The notes: generated by a model not told the origin, from the sequence alone. A stretch of DNA of 33,338 nucleotides from an uncultured Lactobacillus sp. (GCA_910589675.1 CAJUTO010000018.1:1-33338), one strand, 5' to 3'; counted from the first letter of the stretch, positions 1 to 11,100 are shown. Made by a program: numbers and translations.

Positions 1-23
1 TTAGATCACATCTATCAAGCAGC

Positions 24-125
24 TTAAGTGTTCAATTTATTATTGCAATTTACGACTTTTAATTTTTTAAAAGAAAATTCTTCTTGGTCAAATATCTCAT
101 ACATTTTATTAGTTAAAACTGTCAT
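24..125 (-). CDS. Short ORF, 33 aa, unknown
   Basis: An ATG at 125 is preceded by AGGAGA about seven bases upstream and opens a 33-residue frame ending at TAA (24-26). It starts 22 bases after the stop of the DUF2207 gene on the same strand, so it is probably co-transcribed with it. The peptide is polar, with a Phe/Lys-rich centre (EEFSFKKLKV), no membrane segment and no domain I recognise. It may be the N-terminal remnant of a longer gene, because a good ribosome site on so short a frame is unusual. The window edge prevents seeing what follows. Confidence 0.4.
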   Translation of the reverse strand: MTVLTNKMYEIFDQEEFSFKKLKVVNCNNKLNT

Positions 126-147
126 TTTTTTCTCCTATAATCAATCT

Positions 148-1944
148 TTAAAAGGCACCTCCTCCGCTGCCACCACCAAAGCCACCTGATGAACCACCAG
201 AAAATCCACCAGATCCACCAGAAGCAGAAGAATTTAAGTTAGCACCTGAGTCAAAGCTAGAACTAAAGTTACTTGCAAAACCATCTTTCCCATCCCTGTA
301 AAAAGTACCCCAGAATAATAGATTTGTATCATCAATTTCATCTGCAAATTCTAGTTTCAATTGTTTTAATACTTTTTTAGATACACCAAGAGCAACGGCA
401 TATGGCATTATTTCTTCCCACAAGATCAGTTCTCCAATATCACGCATCTTGAAATTACCAATTTCATCTAGCATTTTCTTAAATCCGCGAACTTGATTAG
501 TTACCTCTGCTCCTCTTGCTGTATAAGCTGATAATTTTTTCTTATTATAAACAACTGCCAAAATTGCCAGTACTAATAAAATTGCAGCACATATAAACAA
601 AGCAATATTTTCCTCATTCGAAAAGAAGGCGCTGAACATTGCAATACCACTCAAGATTAGTAAAGTCACCATCAAAATTGAATTAGCGTGCTGTTTATGT
701 TCAAGCTTTTCATCAAAAAATCCTGCTCTAGTTGCTTTCTGCATTTCTTGTTCTTGCCACTTATTGAACTTCTTTCCCAACTTAGAGGAGTGGTGTTTTT
801 TAAGTTCATATGTTGTAAAACTCTTGCCATCGCCTACTTTATCAAATAAGTAATTCAACAAAGGTTTATTTTTTATTATATTTTTATCAATTAAAGAAAT
901 TTTGTAGTACGTTCTTTTTCTTATCTTGATAGGATCAATCTTAATCTTTTTTTGGACCGCTAATTCCATTAGAGATGCACTTAAAGACCTAGAGCTTGGC
1001 TCATCTCCTGTATCTAAAATTTCAGCCATTACCGGTGAAACTGATGGAATCTCATAATTCCTAGCCAGTTGCTTTTCTTTTTCCGGTTTAACTCCGGACT
1101 TTTTTAAAGTAAAGCTTCTAATAATTGCTAGTAAAGAAAATAGCCCAGATATTACCAAAGCACCTAAGCCTAGGATTCTGTTTCTTTGACGCCGTTCATT
1201 AGCTTGTCGTGCAAATCTTGCTTCTTGATCTAAAACATATTCTTTATGATTTTGATCTTTAATATTCTTATTTTGATTAGTTACCTCAACAGGAAACAGA
1301 CTATGGACCTCAATTCCTTCATTTCCACCTACATTAGAAGCTGTCATGATAATATTGCCTTTTTGCGGATTAACTGTAATTTGGCCAGACAAGTCTCCAT
1401 GCGCCCAAGCTTTTAAGTCTTTAACTGGGCCCGGGAAGAAAATACCTACTCGTACATTATCTAGGTCTGTATCCCATCCATCTCCAATAATCTTAAAATT
1501 AAGTTCAGCTGTATCTTTCCAGTTCGTGATTGCATTTGTAATTTCATAAGTATAAATTACTGTAAATTTATCTCCATCCCTTACGCTATGCCAAACTTTA
1601 AAACGATAGCCATGATCACTATGACTTAATTCATAAGTATTATTTTCATGAGTCACACTTGGTACTACCATTTGTGAATTTTTGTCAGCCAAAATTCTAA
1701 CCTGCGGATTTTTTAATTCTTGATTATTGGCTAAATTTTGCAGATAGAAAATACCATGAGCGTCATCATCAAATTTATAGGTTATCCTTCTCTCCATAGA
1801 TAATGAACCATTTGGATTAACTCGGGCTGTCACATCAACATTTGTAATATCATAATTCACATCAGCCAAGGCTGGTTTAGTAAATACAATGACTAAAATT
1901 AAAAAAAGAATTATTTCAGTCATTACATAAAAAAATTTCTTCAT
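148..1944 (-). CDS. DUF2207 domain membrane protein with Gly/Ser-rich tail
   Basis: This is a predicted membrane protein of 598 residues. Residues 1-27 look like a signal peptide or anchor (KKFF then a long Ile/Leu/Val run ending KPALA). They are followed by an extracytoplasmic DUF2207-type domain of about 200 residues that begins DVNYDITNVDV. A membrane segment lies near residue 260 (LGALVISGLFSLLAI), a cytoplasmic stretch follows, then a hydrophobic pair around residues 425-470. The C-terminus is a run of Gly and Ser ending GGGAF, typical of this family. I chose the ATG at 1944 because AGAGG lies five bases upstream; an in-frame TTG five codons earlier has no ribosome site. Function is unknown for the family. 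It is separated from the upstream esterase by a terminator. Confidence 0.85.
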   Translation of the reverse strand: MKKFFYVMTEIILFLILVIVFTKPALADVNYDITNVDVTARVNPNGSLSMERRITYKFDDDAHGIFYLQNLANNQELKNPQVRILADKNSQMVVPSVTHENNTYELSHSDHGYRFKVWHSVRDGDKFTVIYTYEITNAITNWKDTAELNFKIIGDGWDTDLDNVRVGIFFPGPVKDLKAWAHGDLSGQITVNPQKGNIIMTASNVGGNEGIEVHSLFPVEVTNQNKNIKDQNHKEYVLDQEARFARQANERRQRNRILGLGALVISGLFSLLAIIRSFTLKKSGVKPEKEKQLARNYEIPSVSPVMAEILDTGDEPSSRSLSASLMELAVQKKIKIDPIKIRKRTYYKISLIDKNIIKNKPLLNYLFDKVGDGKSFTTYELKKHHSSKLGKKFNKWQEQEMQKATRAGFFDEKLEHKQHANSILMVTLLILSGIAMFSAFFSNEENIALFICAAILLVLAILAVVYNKKKLSAYTARGAEVTNQVRGFKKMLDEIGNFKMRDIGELILWEEIMPYAVALGVSKKVLKQLKLEFADEIDDTNLLFWGTFYRDGKDGFASNFSSSFDSGANLNSSASGGSGGFSGGSSGGFGGGSGGGAF

Positions 1945-2000
1945 AAAATCCTCTAACAAAAAAAGTGAGTTTTTGCTTAATTATAACTTAATACACTAAA

Positions 2001-2028
2001 AAAGCGCTAGATTTTATTCTAGCACTTT
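2001..2028 (-). terminator. Rho-independent terminator after the esterase gene
   Basis: Eleven-base inverted repeat (2001-2011 and 2018-2028) with a six-base loop and one G-T wobble on the minus strand, followed on that strand by a T run. It lies between the esterase stop and the DUF2207 start. Confidence 0.75.
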
Positions 2029-2142
2029 AATAGCAATTTAATTTAAGCAGTAACTCTTTGTTTTTTTATGAATGTATTAATAGGGCAACAACAATTCCAA
2101 TATTTGAAATTATCGATATCATCTCAACTATACTCTTTTCTA

Positions 2143-3042
2143 CTACTCTTTTACAATATGTCTTCTAAAAAATGCTGCTTCTTCGTCATTAGCTTCCTTC
2201 GCTAATTCATCTTTTTGATTAATTAGAAAAACATGCGGTTCGGGATGCTTTTCATCACCCCAAGATTTTTGAATAACTTCTACGCCTTTAGCCCTTAAAA
2301 ATCCATCTAATCGTACTGCACAATCATGGATAAAGTCTTCATTAGCTGTTGAAATAAAGGTAGGTAAAAAGTTCTCAGTAATATATTTTTCAACATCAAT
2401 TAAGTCCTGATTCTTAGTACTCTTCATTACTTCTGGATCAAAGTAAGCCAAGGTAGCCTCCATCATCATCCCTGGATCTTTCATAAACGTAGCTGGTGAA
2501 TTTAAAGCAACTACTCTGAATTTCAAGTCAGGTAAGGTATAGCCAAATTTTTCTCGATATACGGGATTAGTCAAAATCGCCGTGTATTGTTCAGCCATTT
2601 GACCACCAGCAGAATCCCCAACTAAGAAAACATTGTTTTTATCAAGATTATATTCATCTGCATGTTTTGCTACCCAGTGAATATATTCATTGACTTGATT
2701 TAGTTCCTCTGGAAATTTTACGTCTGGTCCCAACTTATAGTTAGGATTTATAAAAGCAAAGCCTCGTTTAGCCATTCCTAGTCCATAAAATTGATAGGTT
2801 TCTTTAGTACCGTAAACCCAACCACCTCCATGAATATTAATGATAACGGGAATTTTTCCTTCAATATTTTTCGGTAAATATATATCTAATAAATTCCATT
2901 TAGGATCGTTACCATATTGAATATCATCTACACGTTTTATCTCTGGAAGATCATGGGGTAACCCACTATCTCTTTTATCATCGTTCTTCTTCCAGTCAAT
3001 ACGCATTTTTTCAACAGCTTCTAAAATATCTTGTTCTTTCAT
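2143..3042 (-). CDS. Alpha/beta-hydrolase esterase (HSL-type)
   Basis: Cytoplasmic carboxylesterase-like protein of 299 residues with no signal peptide. The oxyanion motif HGGG is at about residues 71-74 and the nucleophile elbow GDSAG has its Ser near residue 144. A likely acid residue is in the ANED segment (about 236) and the His in EPHVF (about 270). This order matches the hormone-sensitive-lipase type of alpha/beta hydrolase; the natural ester substrate cannot be told from sequence. The start is the ATG at 3042, with AGAAGGGA about six bases upstream. The frame stays open a further 34 codons upstream, but that part is the tail of a broken ROK kinase, not part of the esterase. It probably shares the CcpA-type promoter at 3256-3304 inherited from the kinase. 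Confidence 0.85.
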   Translation of the reverse strand: MKEQDILEAVEKMRIDWKKNDDKRDSGLPHDLPEIKRVDDIQYGNDPKWNLLDIYLPKNIEGKIPVIINIHGGGWVYGTKETYQFYGLGMAKRGFAFINPNYKLGPDVKFPEELNQVNEYIHWVAKHADEYNLDKNNVFLVGDSAGGQMAEQYTAILTNPVYREKFGYTLPDLKFRVVALNSPATFMKDPGMMMEATLAYFDPEVMKSTKNQDLIDVEKYITENFLPTFISTANEDFIHDCAVRLDGFLRAKGVEVIQKSWGDEKHPEPHVFLINQKDELAKEANDEEAAFFRRHIVKE

Positions 3043-3236
3043 AATTTTCCCTTCTCTCATCAAATCCGTTTTCACCATATTAAGTTGCAAAAAGCTTAAT
3101 TCTTCTACTGGGAAGTAGCCTCCATTTAATAGTTGCCCATTCACAATTATTCCTTATCCAATTCCTGTTTCTAAGGGAATTACGGTACAATTTTTCACGT
3201 TCCCCCAATATCAATACTTAGATAATTCTTTTTCAT
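3043..3236 (-). pseudogene. ROK-family sugar kinase remnant, internally deleted
   Basis: An ATG at 3236, with AGAGGA upstream, opens the peptide MKKNYLSIDIGGT, the classic N-terminus and first phosphate motif of ROK kinases, then stops at TGA (3195-3197). Shortly after, another frame reads CTVIPLETGIG, a TAA, then GIIVNGQLLNGGYF, which is the TGIGGGI block from the middle of ROK kinases with one Gly codon turned into a stop. Most of the roughly 110 residues between these blocks are missing, as is the whole C-terminal half. The remnant runs in frame into the esterase leader. So a deletion has left the kinase promoter, ribosome site and first 13 codons in front of the esterase. Identification rests on motif order; I am confident it is a ROK fragment, less so about the sugar. 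Confidence 0.8.
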
Positions 3237-3255
3237 TTTTATCCTCTTTTCACAT

Positions 3256-3269
3256 ATTTAGCGCTTACA
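3256..3269 (-). promoter_or_regulatory. Candidate cre (CcpA) operator
   Basis: On the minus strand the site reads TGTAAGCGCTAAAT, matching 12 of 14 positions of the catabolite-responsive element consensus TGWAANCGNTNWCA. It lies just downstream of the -10 box at 3276-3281, around the expected transcription start, a position that usually gives repression by CcpA when preferred sugar is present. A cre fits the former sugar kinase gene. Confidence 0.6.
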
Positions 3270-3275
3270 CTAAAC

Positions 3276-3304
3276 ATTCTATGGTGTATTTTCATCCGAA
3301 ACAA
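3276..3304 (-). promoter_or_regulatory. Promoter of the kinase remnant and esterase
   Basis: On the minus strand, TTGTTT (3299-3304), 17 bases, then TAGAAT (3276-3281). The -10 matches five of six and the -35 three of six consensus positions. Spacing is ideal and the position before the ribosome site at 3236 fits. Confidence 0.5.
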
Positions 3305-3361
3305 GACAATTGTTGACATTTTTCATTCTACAGCTTGACAACAATTTAATTACTTATGAGC

Positions 3362-3404
3362 AAAAAAATAGTAAATTAAGTATCTTACTACTCAATTTAC
3401 TATT
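3362..3404 (-). terminator. Terminator of the leaderless Mub-like gene
   Basis: Perfect 11-base inverted repeat (3367-3377 and 3394-3404) with a 16-base loop, followed on the minus strand by a T run at 3362-3368. It lies about 35 bases past the stop at 3438. Confidence 0.7.
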
Positions 3405-3437
3405 AAATCTATGACTATTTATCTTCTAACTTAGAAT

Positions 3438-4865
3438 TCATTTTTTAGTGGTAGAATTTTTCGTATTCTCGACAGTTTGATTCTTTTCTAAAAATTTATT
3501 TAACACTTCTATGGTATCTTTAGCTACTGCAGTTATAGTTTCTAAATCTTTACTATTCCCAGTTGGTTGATAATTTTCTAGTTTCTTTAATACTTCTCCT
3601 TGCCGCTGACTAAATGCTTGTAGTGAATTAGAAGATTCATTTTTTTCTTTTGAATTAATGTGACGTAAACCCACTGTAAAGATCTGAGTAACTAAATGAT
3701 TTTGATTAAATGTTTGAACTTGACCATTCCCATCAAAATTATTAAAAACAACTTCAAAACCGGCTTCTTTAAGGGCAGTCATTGGAACGTCAGTATTGTA
3801 CAAATCATTGATAGATTCTCCCGGTAAACCATATAAAGGTCCTGAGGAGGTAATTTGCTTCCCATCATCATCTAGATCAATAAAGTTAACAATGGCCATC
3901 TGTTCATCAATACGTCTCTCCATCTCTTTTTCATCTACTTGACCTTTTATCCCCATAATAGCTTCTTGAACATCATTTTTCTTCAAGTCTCCATTACCTG
4001 AAGGCGAATAAGTAGATGAATCTGCTTGAGAAAGATCGATATTTTCAGTATCTGAAATATAGGTTGTATCTTCTTTAGGAATAGTTTTGTAAATAATGGA
4101 TATATCTTTATCTGGAGATTGAGGACTAATTATCTCTTGATCATGAGTATATCCTTCGATATCAGGAACAATTTGGTTAGGTGCAATTTTAGTTGGATCC
4201 TTTTCATCAGTTGCAAATTGATATGGCCCAACATTAGGAATTTCATCTCCATTTTCATCAACGGGAATTAGATATCCATTTAAATGATACGTTACTGAAA
4301 CTTCTACATCTTTATTGTCTACCTTAGGCCCAACTACAATTTTTTGATCTGCATGCACTCCAGGTAAAACCGGAACTTTTACATCATCAAATTTTTGACG
4401 ATCTAACTGCCAATCACTATCATACTTTCCATTTTCAATTCGTTGACTAGTAACTTTATCTGCAGTCAAAGTACGAAATAAGTGAGCAGTTTGAATATTT
4501 TTCTTTACTTTTGTAGGCGTTCCTTCATAAGTAACAGTAAAAGTAATAGGATGGTCATATTCTTTAGATGGAATTTTAGTTAATGGATGATCAAGATTAA
4601 CCGGACGGACATCATGCTTAAAACTTATTAAGTAGACCTTTGTGTCTTCGGTATAAGAAGGTTGACTGCCATCTCCATTAAAATTGTTCTTAACTAAAAC
4701 GTATCCTTTTCCTTCTAAATCCTTAATATCATTAGTTGGATCATATTCGATGGGGTCATTACTTTTTCCACTTAATTCAACAGACTCTCTAATACTCATT
4801 AACTCTTTATCTATATCAATAAAATTAATTACTGCCTTTTCACGTTTCTTTTTTAACCAAGCCAT
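3438..4865 (-). CDS. Mub-like module protein without signal peptide or anchor
   Basis: 475 residues assembled from the same modules as the giant adhesin upstream. Residues ~11-90 (AVINFIDIDKE to SFKHDVRPV) and ~325-405 (AIVNFIDLDDD to TVGLRH) are two copies of the first-half Mub module. Between them sit a VTYEG half-module and a MucBP-like stretch (GYLIPVDENGDEIPN) that matches the giant protein's GKIIPVDPSG block. A charged, probably coiled segment closes the protein. The N-terminus MAWLKKKREKAVINF goes straight into the first module: there is no signal peptide, no FGIRK motif, no LPxTG and no membrane segment. The gene is not obviously broken: AGGAAATG precedes the ATG, a TATACT box lies at 4886-4891, and a terminator follows. 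It may stay in the cytoplasm, leave by a non-classical route, or be an adhesin fragment that kept expression signals. Confidence 0.8.
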   Translation of the reverse strand: MAWLKKKREKAVINFIDIDKELMSIRESVELSGKSNDPIEYDPTNDIKDLEGKGYVLVKNNFNGDGSQPSYTEDTKVYLISFKHDVRPVNLDHPLTKIPSKEYDHPITFTVTYEGTPTKVKKNIQTAHLFRTLTADKVTSQRIENGKYDSDWQLDRQKFDDVKVPVLPGVHADQKIVVGPKVDNKDVEVSVTYHLNGYLIPVDENGDEIPNVGPYQFATDEKDPTKIAPNQIVPDIEGYTHDQEIISPQSPDKDISIIYKTIPKEDTTYISDTENIDLSQADSSTYSPSGNGDLKKNDVQEAIMGIKGQVDEKEMERRIDEQMAIVNFIDLDDDGKQITSSGPLYGLPGESINDLYNTDVPMTALKEAGFEVVFNNFDGNGQVQTFNQNHLVTQIFTVGLRHINSKEKNESSNSLQAFSQRQGEVLKKLENYQPTGNSKDLETITAVAKDTIEVLNKFLEKNQTVENTKNSTTKK

Positions 4866-5067
4866 AAATCATTTCCTATTCTTTTAGTATACCTAGCACT
4901 ATAAAATTACTATTATTTTTACACTTACTATTGTTTTTTATTAAAACCATTTTCTCTTATTTATTACTGTCATGTCAATAGCTGGAAGTCTTAAAAAGGA
5001 ATTATCTTTTAGAGAAAAATGTTATTTTTTACTGATTTACCAATTTCTTAAAAAATTAAATATTATC

Positions 5068-5100
5068 AAAAAAGATATGATCATCTGATCATATCTTTTT
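5068..5100 (-). terminator. Terminator of the giant adhesin gene
   Basis: Ten-base perfect arms (5074-5083, 5086-5095) extended by A and T runs to about 15 base pairs, with a two-base centre, six bases after the adhesin stop. The A-run (T-run on the minus strand) at 5068-5073 completes the signal; the symmetry could let it work in both directions. Confidence 0.8.
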
Positions 5101-5105
5101 CGTTT

Positions 5106-8100
5106 TTAGTCTTTACGACGTTTACTTGATGCACCAGTTAATCCGGCTAAACCAATTAAGGCAAGAGTACCACCAGCAATAGCTGCTGCACTATCATCAG
5201 TGTTACCAGTTTGTGGTAATGTTGCAGTATGTGGAGTCACATTTCTTTCTGCGTTTCTTTCCTTAGTAGGTAATACTGGATTGCTGGAGTTTTGTGATTG
5301 AGTTGTTACTGAAACCTTTTCAACATTTGGAGTTGATTTATTCTCACTAGATTGGGTTGGATTCGAAGTCTCCTTTTTCTCAGGAACAGGTAAATTATTG
5401 TTATCATCACCCGCTGGAAGATTTGGAACTTCTAGAGTAATTGGATCTTTAGGTTCTTCTTTACTTTCTACATAGATCACAATCTTTTGATCACCCTTAA
5501 TAACTACAGATGGAATTTCAACATCTGGATTCACTATCTTGTATCCTTTATTTTCAAGATCTTTAATTAAAGTGCTCTTATCAAAATTAAAGTTTGTACC
5601 GACATTTTGTTTACCGCTCTTCTTACCATAGTTAGATAAATCAGTATTAGTAGTATTGTCATGTACAACAATTTCAATTGAACCTTGATCTGGTGTTGGC
5701 ACTTCATTCTTGGTGTAAGGAACATTAGTATCCTTAGTTGGTACTTCTGGAGTTACGTTTGGAATATTTGTTGTCCAACCTGGGATGTTTGGTGTTGGTT
5801 CATTTGGCGTTACCTTAGTTGGATCAGTTGGATCGTTATGGTATCCAGGGGTTGGGGCATCTGGAATTTGGTTTCCGGATGGATCTACTGGAATGATCTT
5901 ACCAATCTTGTGGTAGACAATAGTGATTTCCTTGTTGGCATCTTCTGGAGTTGCAGTTTGACCTGTGTAAGTCTTTTGGTCTGATACGTAACCATCAATT
6001 ACTACTGCATTCGCATCTGTGTACTTGTGACTAGTTTCATTCCATTGACCAGCCTTACCTGGCTTAGTGAAGACGAAGGTATCATTTGTATTATCATCAC
6101 GTAACTTGTTGCCTTGTTCATCTACATAGTGAACTACTTGCTTACCAACTACAGTTTGATCTGCTGGGATTGGAGTAGTCTTCTTAGCGTAGTTGATTGT
6201 AATTACAATGTTGCCGTTTGCGTGGTTGACTGTCTTAGAAGCAACTGTACCTGTAGTTGAATCAATATCACCTAAATCTTCATTTGATGAAGAAATATTA
6301 GTGATGTAGTAACCAGCGGCATTTGGTCCGTCAACTTGTTCAAAGTTTCCACTGTCGCTATTTCCACCCTTGACTGTCCAAGTTAATGGAGTAGTCCATT
6401 GACCGGTTACCTTGTCAAGTACTCCTCTACCAGTGAACTCAATTTCAGTGTGGCTTGCTGGAACATTCAATCCCTCTCCAACGTAGTTAATGGTACGAGT
6501 TACAGTCTTAGTCAAATCAGTTTGACCAGTACCGTCTGGGTACTTAGGACCAGTTGGATCGTTTGGATTGATTGGTTGACCCGGGGTACCTGGGTTCTCT
6601 GGCGTTACTGGAACAGTATCGTGAACGAATTCAACCGTGTAAGTTTGAGTACCATTGGTGTAAGTTACATTTCCTGTTGGGTAACCATCATGACTAAGCT
6701 TATAACCTTGGTTAGTGTACTTAGTAATGGTGTCCTTAGTACTGTAGTTTACGTTTGATCCTTCATTGCCTGTTGAAGTTGCAGTTTCTAAAGTCTTGCC
6801 AGTAGTCTTATCAAGGTAGGTAATAATTACTGTACCTTTTTCAACTGGAGTTGGGGTCACTGGTTTCTTAGCTAAAGTAATTACTACATTACTGTTTTGA
6901 CCAGTTGGAGTAATAGTTTCGCTAGCCACTACACCATTACTCATATCAACATTAGCTGAAGTGTTATTTTCACTAACCTTAACAATATTGTATTGAGTTG
7001 TATCAATTGCCTTCGTTGCATCGAAGTTTTGACTATCATTATCCCACTTAGTAGTTGTATGGCCTGTTACCTTATCAGTAGTAGTTTTACCCATAAATGT
7101 CACTGTTTGATGAACTGGAGAGTTAGCTTGACTACCATCTTCGTAAACATAAGTTACATCACGAGTAATAGTCTTGTTAGCATCCTTAGTTTCAATCCTA
7201 TGAGCTAGATGAACTTCAAACTTGTTTTCACCATTAGTAAATACTTGTTCCCCATCCTTAAAGTTGTTTCCAACTAACTCGTAACCCTTGCTAGTATAGT
7301 TTGCAATTCTATCAGCAGTTGTGTAATCAATCTTATCACCAACATTACCGCCAAAGCTTGCATTTTCAAGAGTATTACCAGTAGTGTCATCAATATAAAC
7401 GATTGAACCATTTGCTGGAACTGGAGTTGGGGTTGGGGTGTTCTTAGTGTAAGGAACAGGAGTATCCTTAGTTGGTACTTCTGGAGTTACATTTGGAACA
7501 TCAGTAGTCCAGCCTGGGATATTTGGTGTTGGTTCATTTGGCGTTACCTTAGTTGGATCAGTTGGATCATTGTGGTATCCAGGGGTTGGAGCATCTGGAA
7601 TTGGATTTCCGGATGGATCTACTGGAATGATCTTACCGATCTTGTGGTAAACGATAGTGATTTCCTTGTTGGCATCTTCTGGAGTTGCAGTTTGACCTTC
7701 GTATGTCTTTTGGTCTGATACGTAACCATCAATTACTACTGCATTTGCATCTGTGTACTTGTGACTAGTTTCATTCCATTGACCGGTCTTACCTGGCTTA
7801 GTGAAGACGAAGGTATCATTTGTATTGTCATCACGTAACTTGTTACCTTGTTCATCTACGTAGTGAACTACTTGCTTACCAACTACAGTTACATCATCTG
7901 GAGTTGGAGTTACCTTAGTGTAAGGAACCTCAGTATCCTTAGTTGGTACTTCTGGGGTTACATTTGGAACATCAGTAGTCCAGCCTGGGATGTTTGGTGT
8001 TGGTTCATTTGGCGTTACCTTAGTTGGATCGGTTGGATCATTGTGATATCCAGGAGTTGGGGCATCTGGAATTTGGTTTCCGGATGGATCTACTGGAATG

Positions 8101-11100
8101 ATCTTACCAATCTTGTGGTAGACAATAGTGATTTCCTTGTTGGCATCTTCTGGAGTTGCAGTTTGACCTTCATAAGTCTTTTGGTCTGATATGTAACCAT
8201 CAATTACTACTGCATTTGCATCTGAGTATTTGTGACTAGTTTCATTCCATTGACCGATCTTACCTGACTTAGTGAAGACGAAGGTATCGTTAGTATTGTC
8301 ATCACGTAACTTGTTACCTTGTTCATCTACATAGTGAACTACTTGCTTACCAACTACAGTTTGATCTGCTAGAGTTGGGGCTTCCTTTTTAGCTAAAGTA
8401 ATTACAACACTACTATTTTGACTATTTGGAGTAATAGTTTCGCTAGCCACTACACCGTTACTCATATCAACATTAGCTGAAGTGTTGTTTTCACTAACCT
8501 TAACAATATTGTATTGAGTTGTATCAATTACCTTCGTTGCTTCAAAGTCGTGATTGTCAGCATTCCAAGTAATCTTACCTGCACCAGTGATCTTGCCATT
8601 TTCTACAGTTACTAATTGACCAGTTACAAGATCAACAAAACCGTTACCGTTGAAGGTAAATGTTTGGTGAACTGGAGTCTCAGCTTGACTACCATCTTCG
8701 TAAACGTAAGTTACATCACGAGTTACAGTCTTAGTCAAAGTTTGTGGTACGAAGTTGTCTGGAATCGTATGTGGATTGTTTGGATCATTTGGATTTGGAA
8801 CTTCTTGACCTGGCTTACCTGGATTTTCAGGAGTAATTGGAGTAGTTGCATGAACTAAGTGAACTTCAAACTTGTTTTCTCCATCAGTAAATACTTCTTG
8901 ACCATCCTTGAAGTTGTTAGATACAAGATCATAACCCTTCTTCTCGTAATTTGCAATTCTATCAGCAGTTGTGTAATTGATCTTATCACCAACGTTACCG
9001 CCGAAGCTTGCATTTTCAAGAGTATTACCAGTAGTGTCATCGATGTAAACGATTGAACCATTTGCTGGAGTTGGAGTTACAGGAGTTTTAGCGTAAACAA
9101 CCTTAATAGTTGAACTTGGGGTGTCCTTGTTTACAGTTTGAGCAGTTACAGAACCGTCTTGACCGACAGTGAAGCCTGAAATTCCGTTACCACTTACAGA
9201 AATTACGTGGTAACCGTCTGCAGTCTTAGCTGCAATTGCATCAAAGCTGGCATCCTTATCTGGAGTCCAAGTTAAACCTTGAGCTAAACCAGTGATCTTC
9301 CCGTTTTCAACAGTTACCCACTTACCAGTTACATTATCTAAGTAACCTGAACCTTGGAATTTAGTTTCTTGATGTTCAGGAGTTAAACCTGACATCTCAT
9401 TACCTTGTTCATCAACATAAGTTACATCACGAGTAATTGTGCGATCAAGGTATTCCTTAGTGAAACCATTCTTGTCATCTGGATGATCTGGATTTACTGG
9501 AGTTACACCATGAACTAAATTGATTACCCACTTTTGGCTGATATCATTCTTATCATCAGTGTTGTCGTAGTTACCAAAGTTAATGCCAGCATAGTTAGTA
9601 GCATCTAAGTTAGTACCATTGTATGAAGCACCGTCCCAAACGTAGCCCTTGTTCAATAAGGTTTGAACAAATTCTTGAGCATTACCAAAGCTAATTGCAT
9701 CTCCTTCAAGACCAGGTTGAGTGTAACTACCTAAATCTTGCTCTTGACCTGGAGTCACATCGCGAATAGTCAATTTAGCATTTTGTTGCGTCTTAGGAAT
9801 TTCTGGATTCTTAGTCAAAGTGATAACAATTGTACTATTTTGACTTGATGGGGTTACGGTTTCCTTAGCTACTGCAGTGTCAGTAACTTGAGCGCTAGTA
9901 TTGGTTTCACTTACATTGGATACGTAGTAACCGTCATGGTTAATTGCATCTACATTACCAAAATCTTGTGAATCACGGTCCCAAGTAATCTTGCCTCGTT
10001 GATCAACAATGTTTCCATCTTTATCAACATTTACCAAGTTACCAGTTACCAAGTCAATAATACCTTGCCCCTTGAAGGTAACAGTTTGAACTGAATCATT
10101 ATGAGCTGGTGTACCATCTGCGTATTGGTATTTAACAGTACGAGTGATGGTCTTTTCCAAATTAGTCTTTGATAAGTTTGGATTGCTTGGCGTTGGTGTA
10201 CCTGGATGTTGTGGATCTACAGGATCAGTTGGATTTGCAGGGGTTTCTGGAGTTACAGGACGTGTACCATGCTTTACATTAATTACAATTCGTTGATCAC
10301 CATCAGTGTACTTAGTTGGAATTGTTGGCAATTCACCATCTAGTACATATCCCTTGCTTTCAAGTGCAGGTAAATCCTTATCATGTGGATTGTAACTATA
10401 TGAGGTTCCTTCATCTTCCTTAGTTTGTGGTCTACCATAGCCTGGAATATCAACATTATCAGTTGTGTCGTGGTAAACAACTTCAATAGTTCCTTGCTTG
10501 ATTGGAGTTGGAACCTCATCCTTAGCGTACTTAACAGTTACTGTGTAGTCAGCCCCTGTGTGGCTAATCTTAGCACTATCAACGTTTTGGTTATCAGTTG
10601 TATCCTTATCAACACTTACTACGTGGTAGCCTGGGATCTTAGGTGTAGTTACACCGTTGAATGTTTGATCTTCTGACCAAGTTAATGGAGTAGTCCATTC
10701 ACCAGTTACCTTATCAAGAACACCCTTAGCAGTGAAGTGTACTGGTTGTTGTACATCACTTGGAGTGTATTCACCTGCACCTTCATAGTGAACTGTACGA
10801 GTAATGTCCTTAGTAAGATCTGTTTCACTAGTACCAGTTGGATACTTAGGTTGTTCATCCTTTGGACGTGGATCATTAGGGTTGATTGGCTTATCTGGAG
10901 TACCTGGATTTTCTGGAGTTACTGGAACAGTACCATGTTTTACGTGGATTGTTACAGTAGTTGTCCCCTTAACAATTGATGGAGGAATATTACCATCAGT
11001 TGATACGTAAACGTAACCCTTGTTTTCAAGGTTAGTTAAATCAGTACTTGGGTTGTAAGTTACTTGAGTACCAACATCTTGAGTGCCAGTATCAGTACCT

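Noticed and set aside
3308-3346. Inverted repeat AATTGTTG / CAACAATT upstream of the kinase remnant
   Set aside because: Perfect over eight bases but 23 bases apart and AT-rich; could be an operator, but too weak to list alone.
5713-8361. Regular repeats that might suggest a CRISPR array
   Set aside because: The units are 444 bp, coding and in frame with the adhesin; there are no short repeats with unique spacers and no cas genes.
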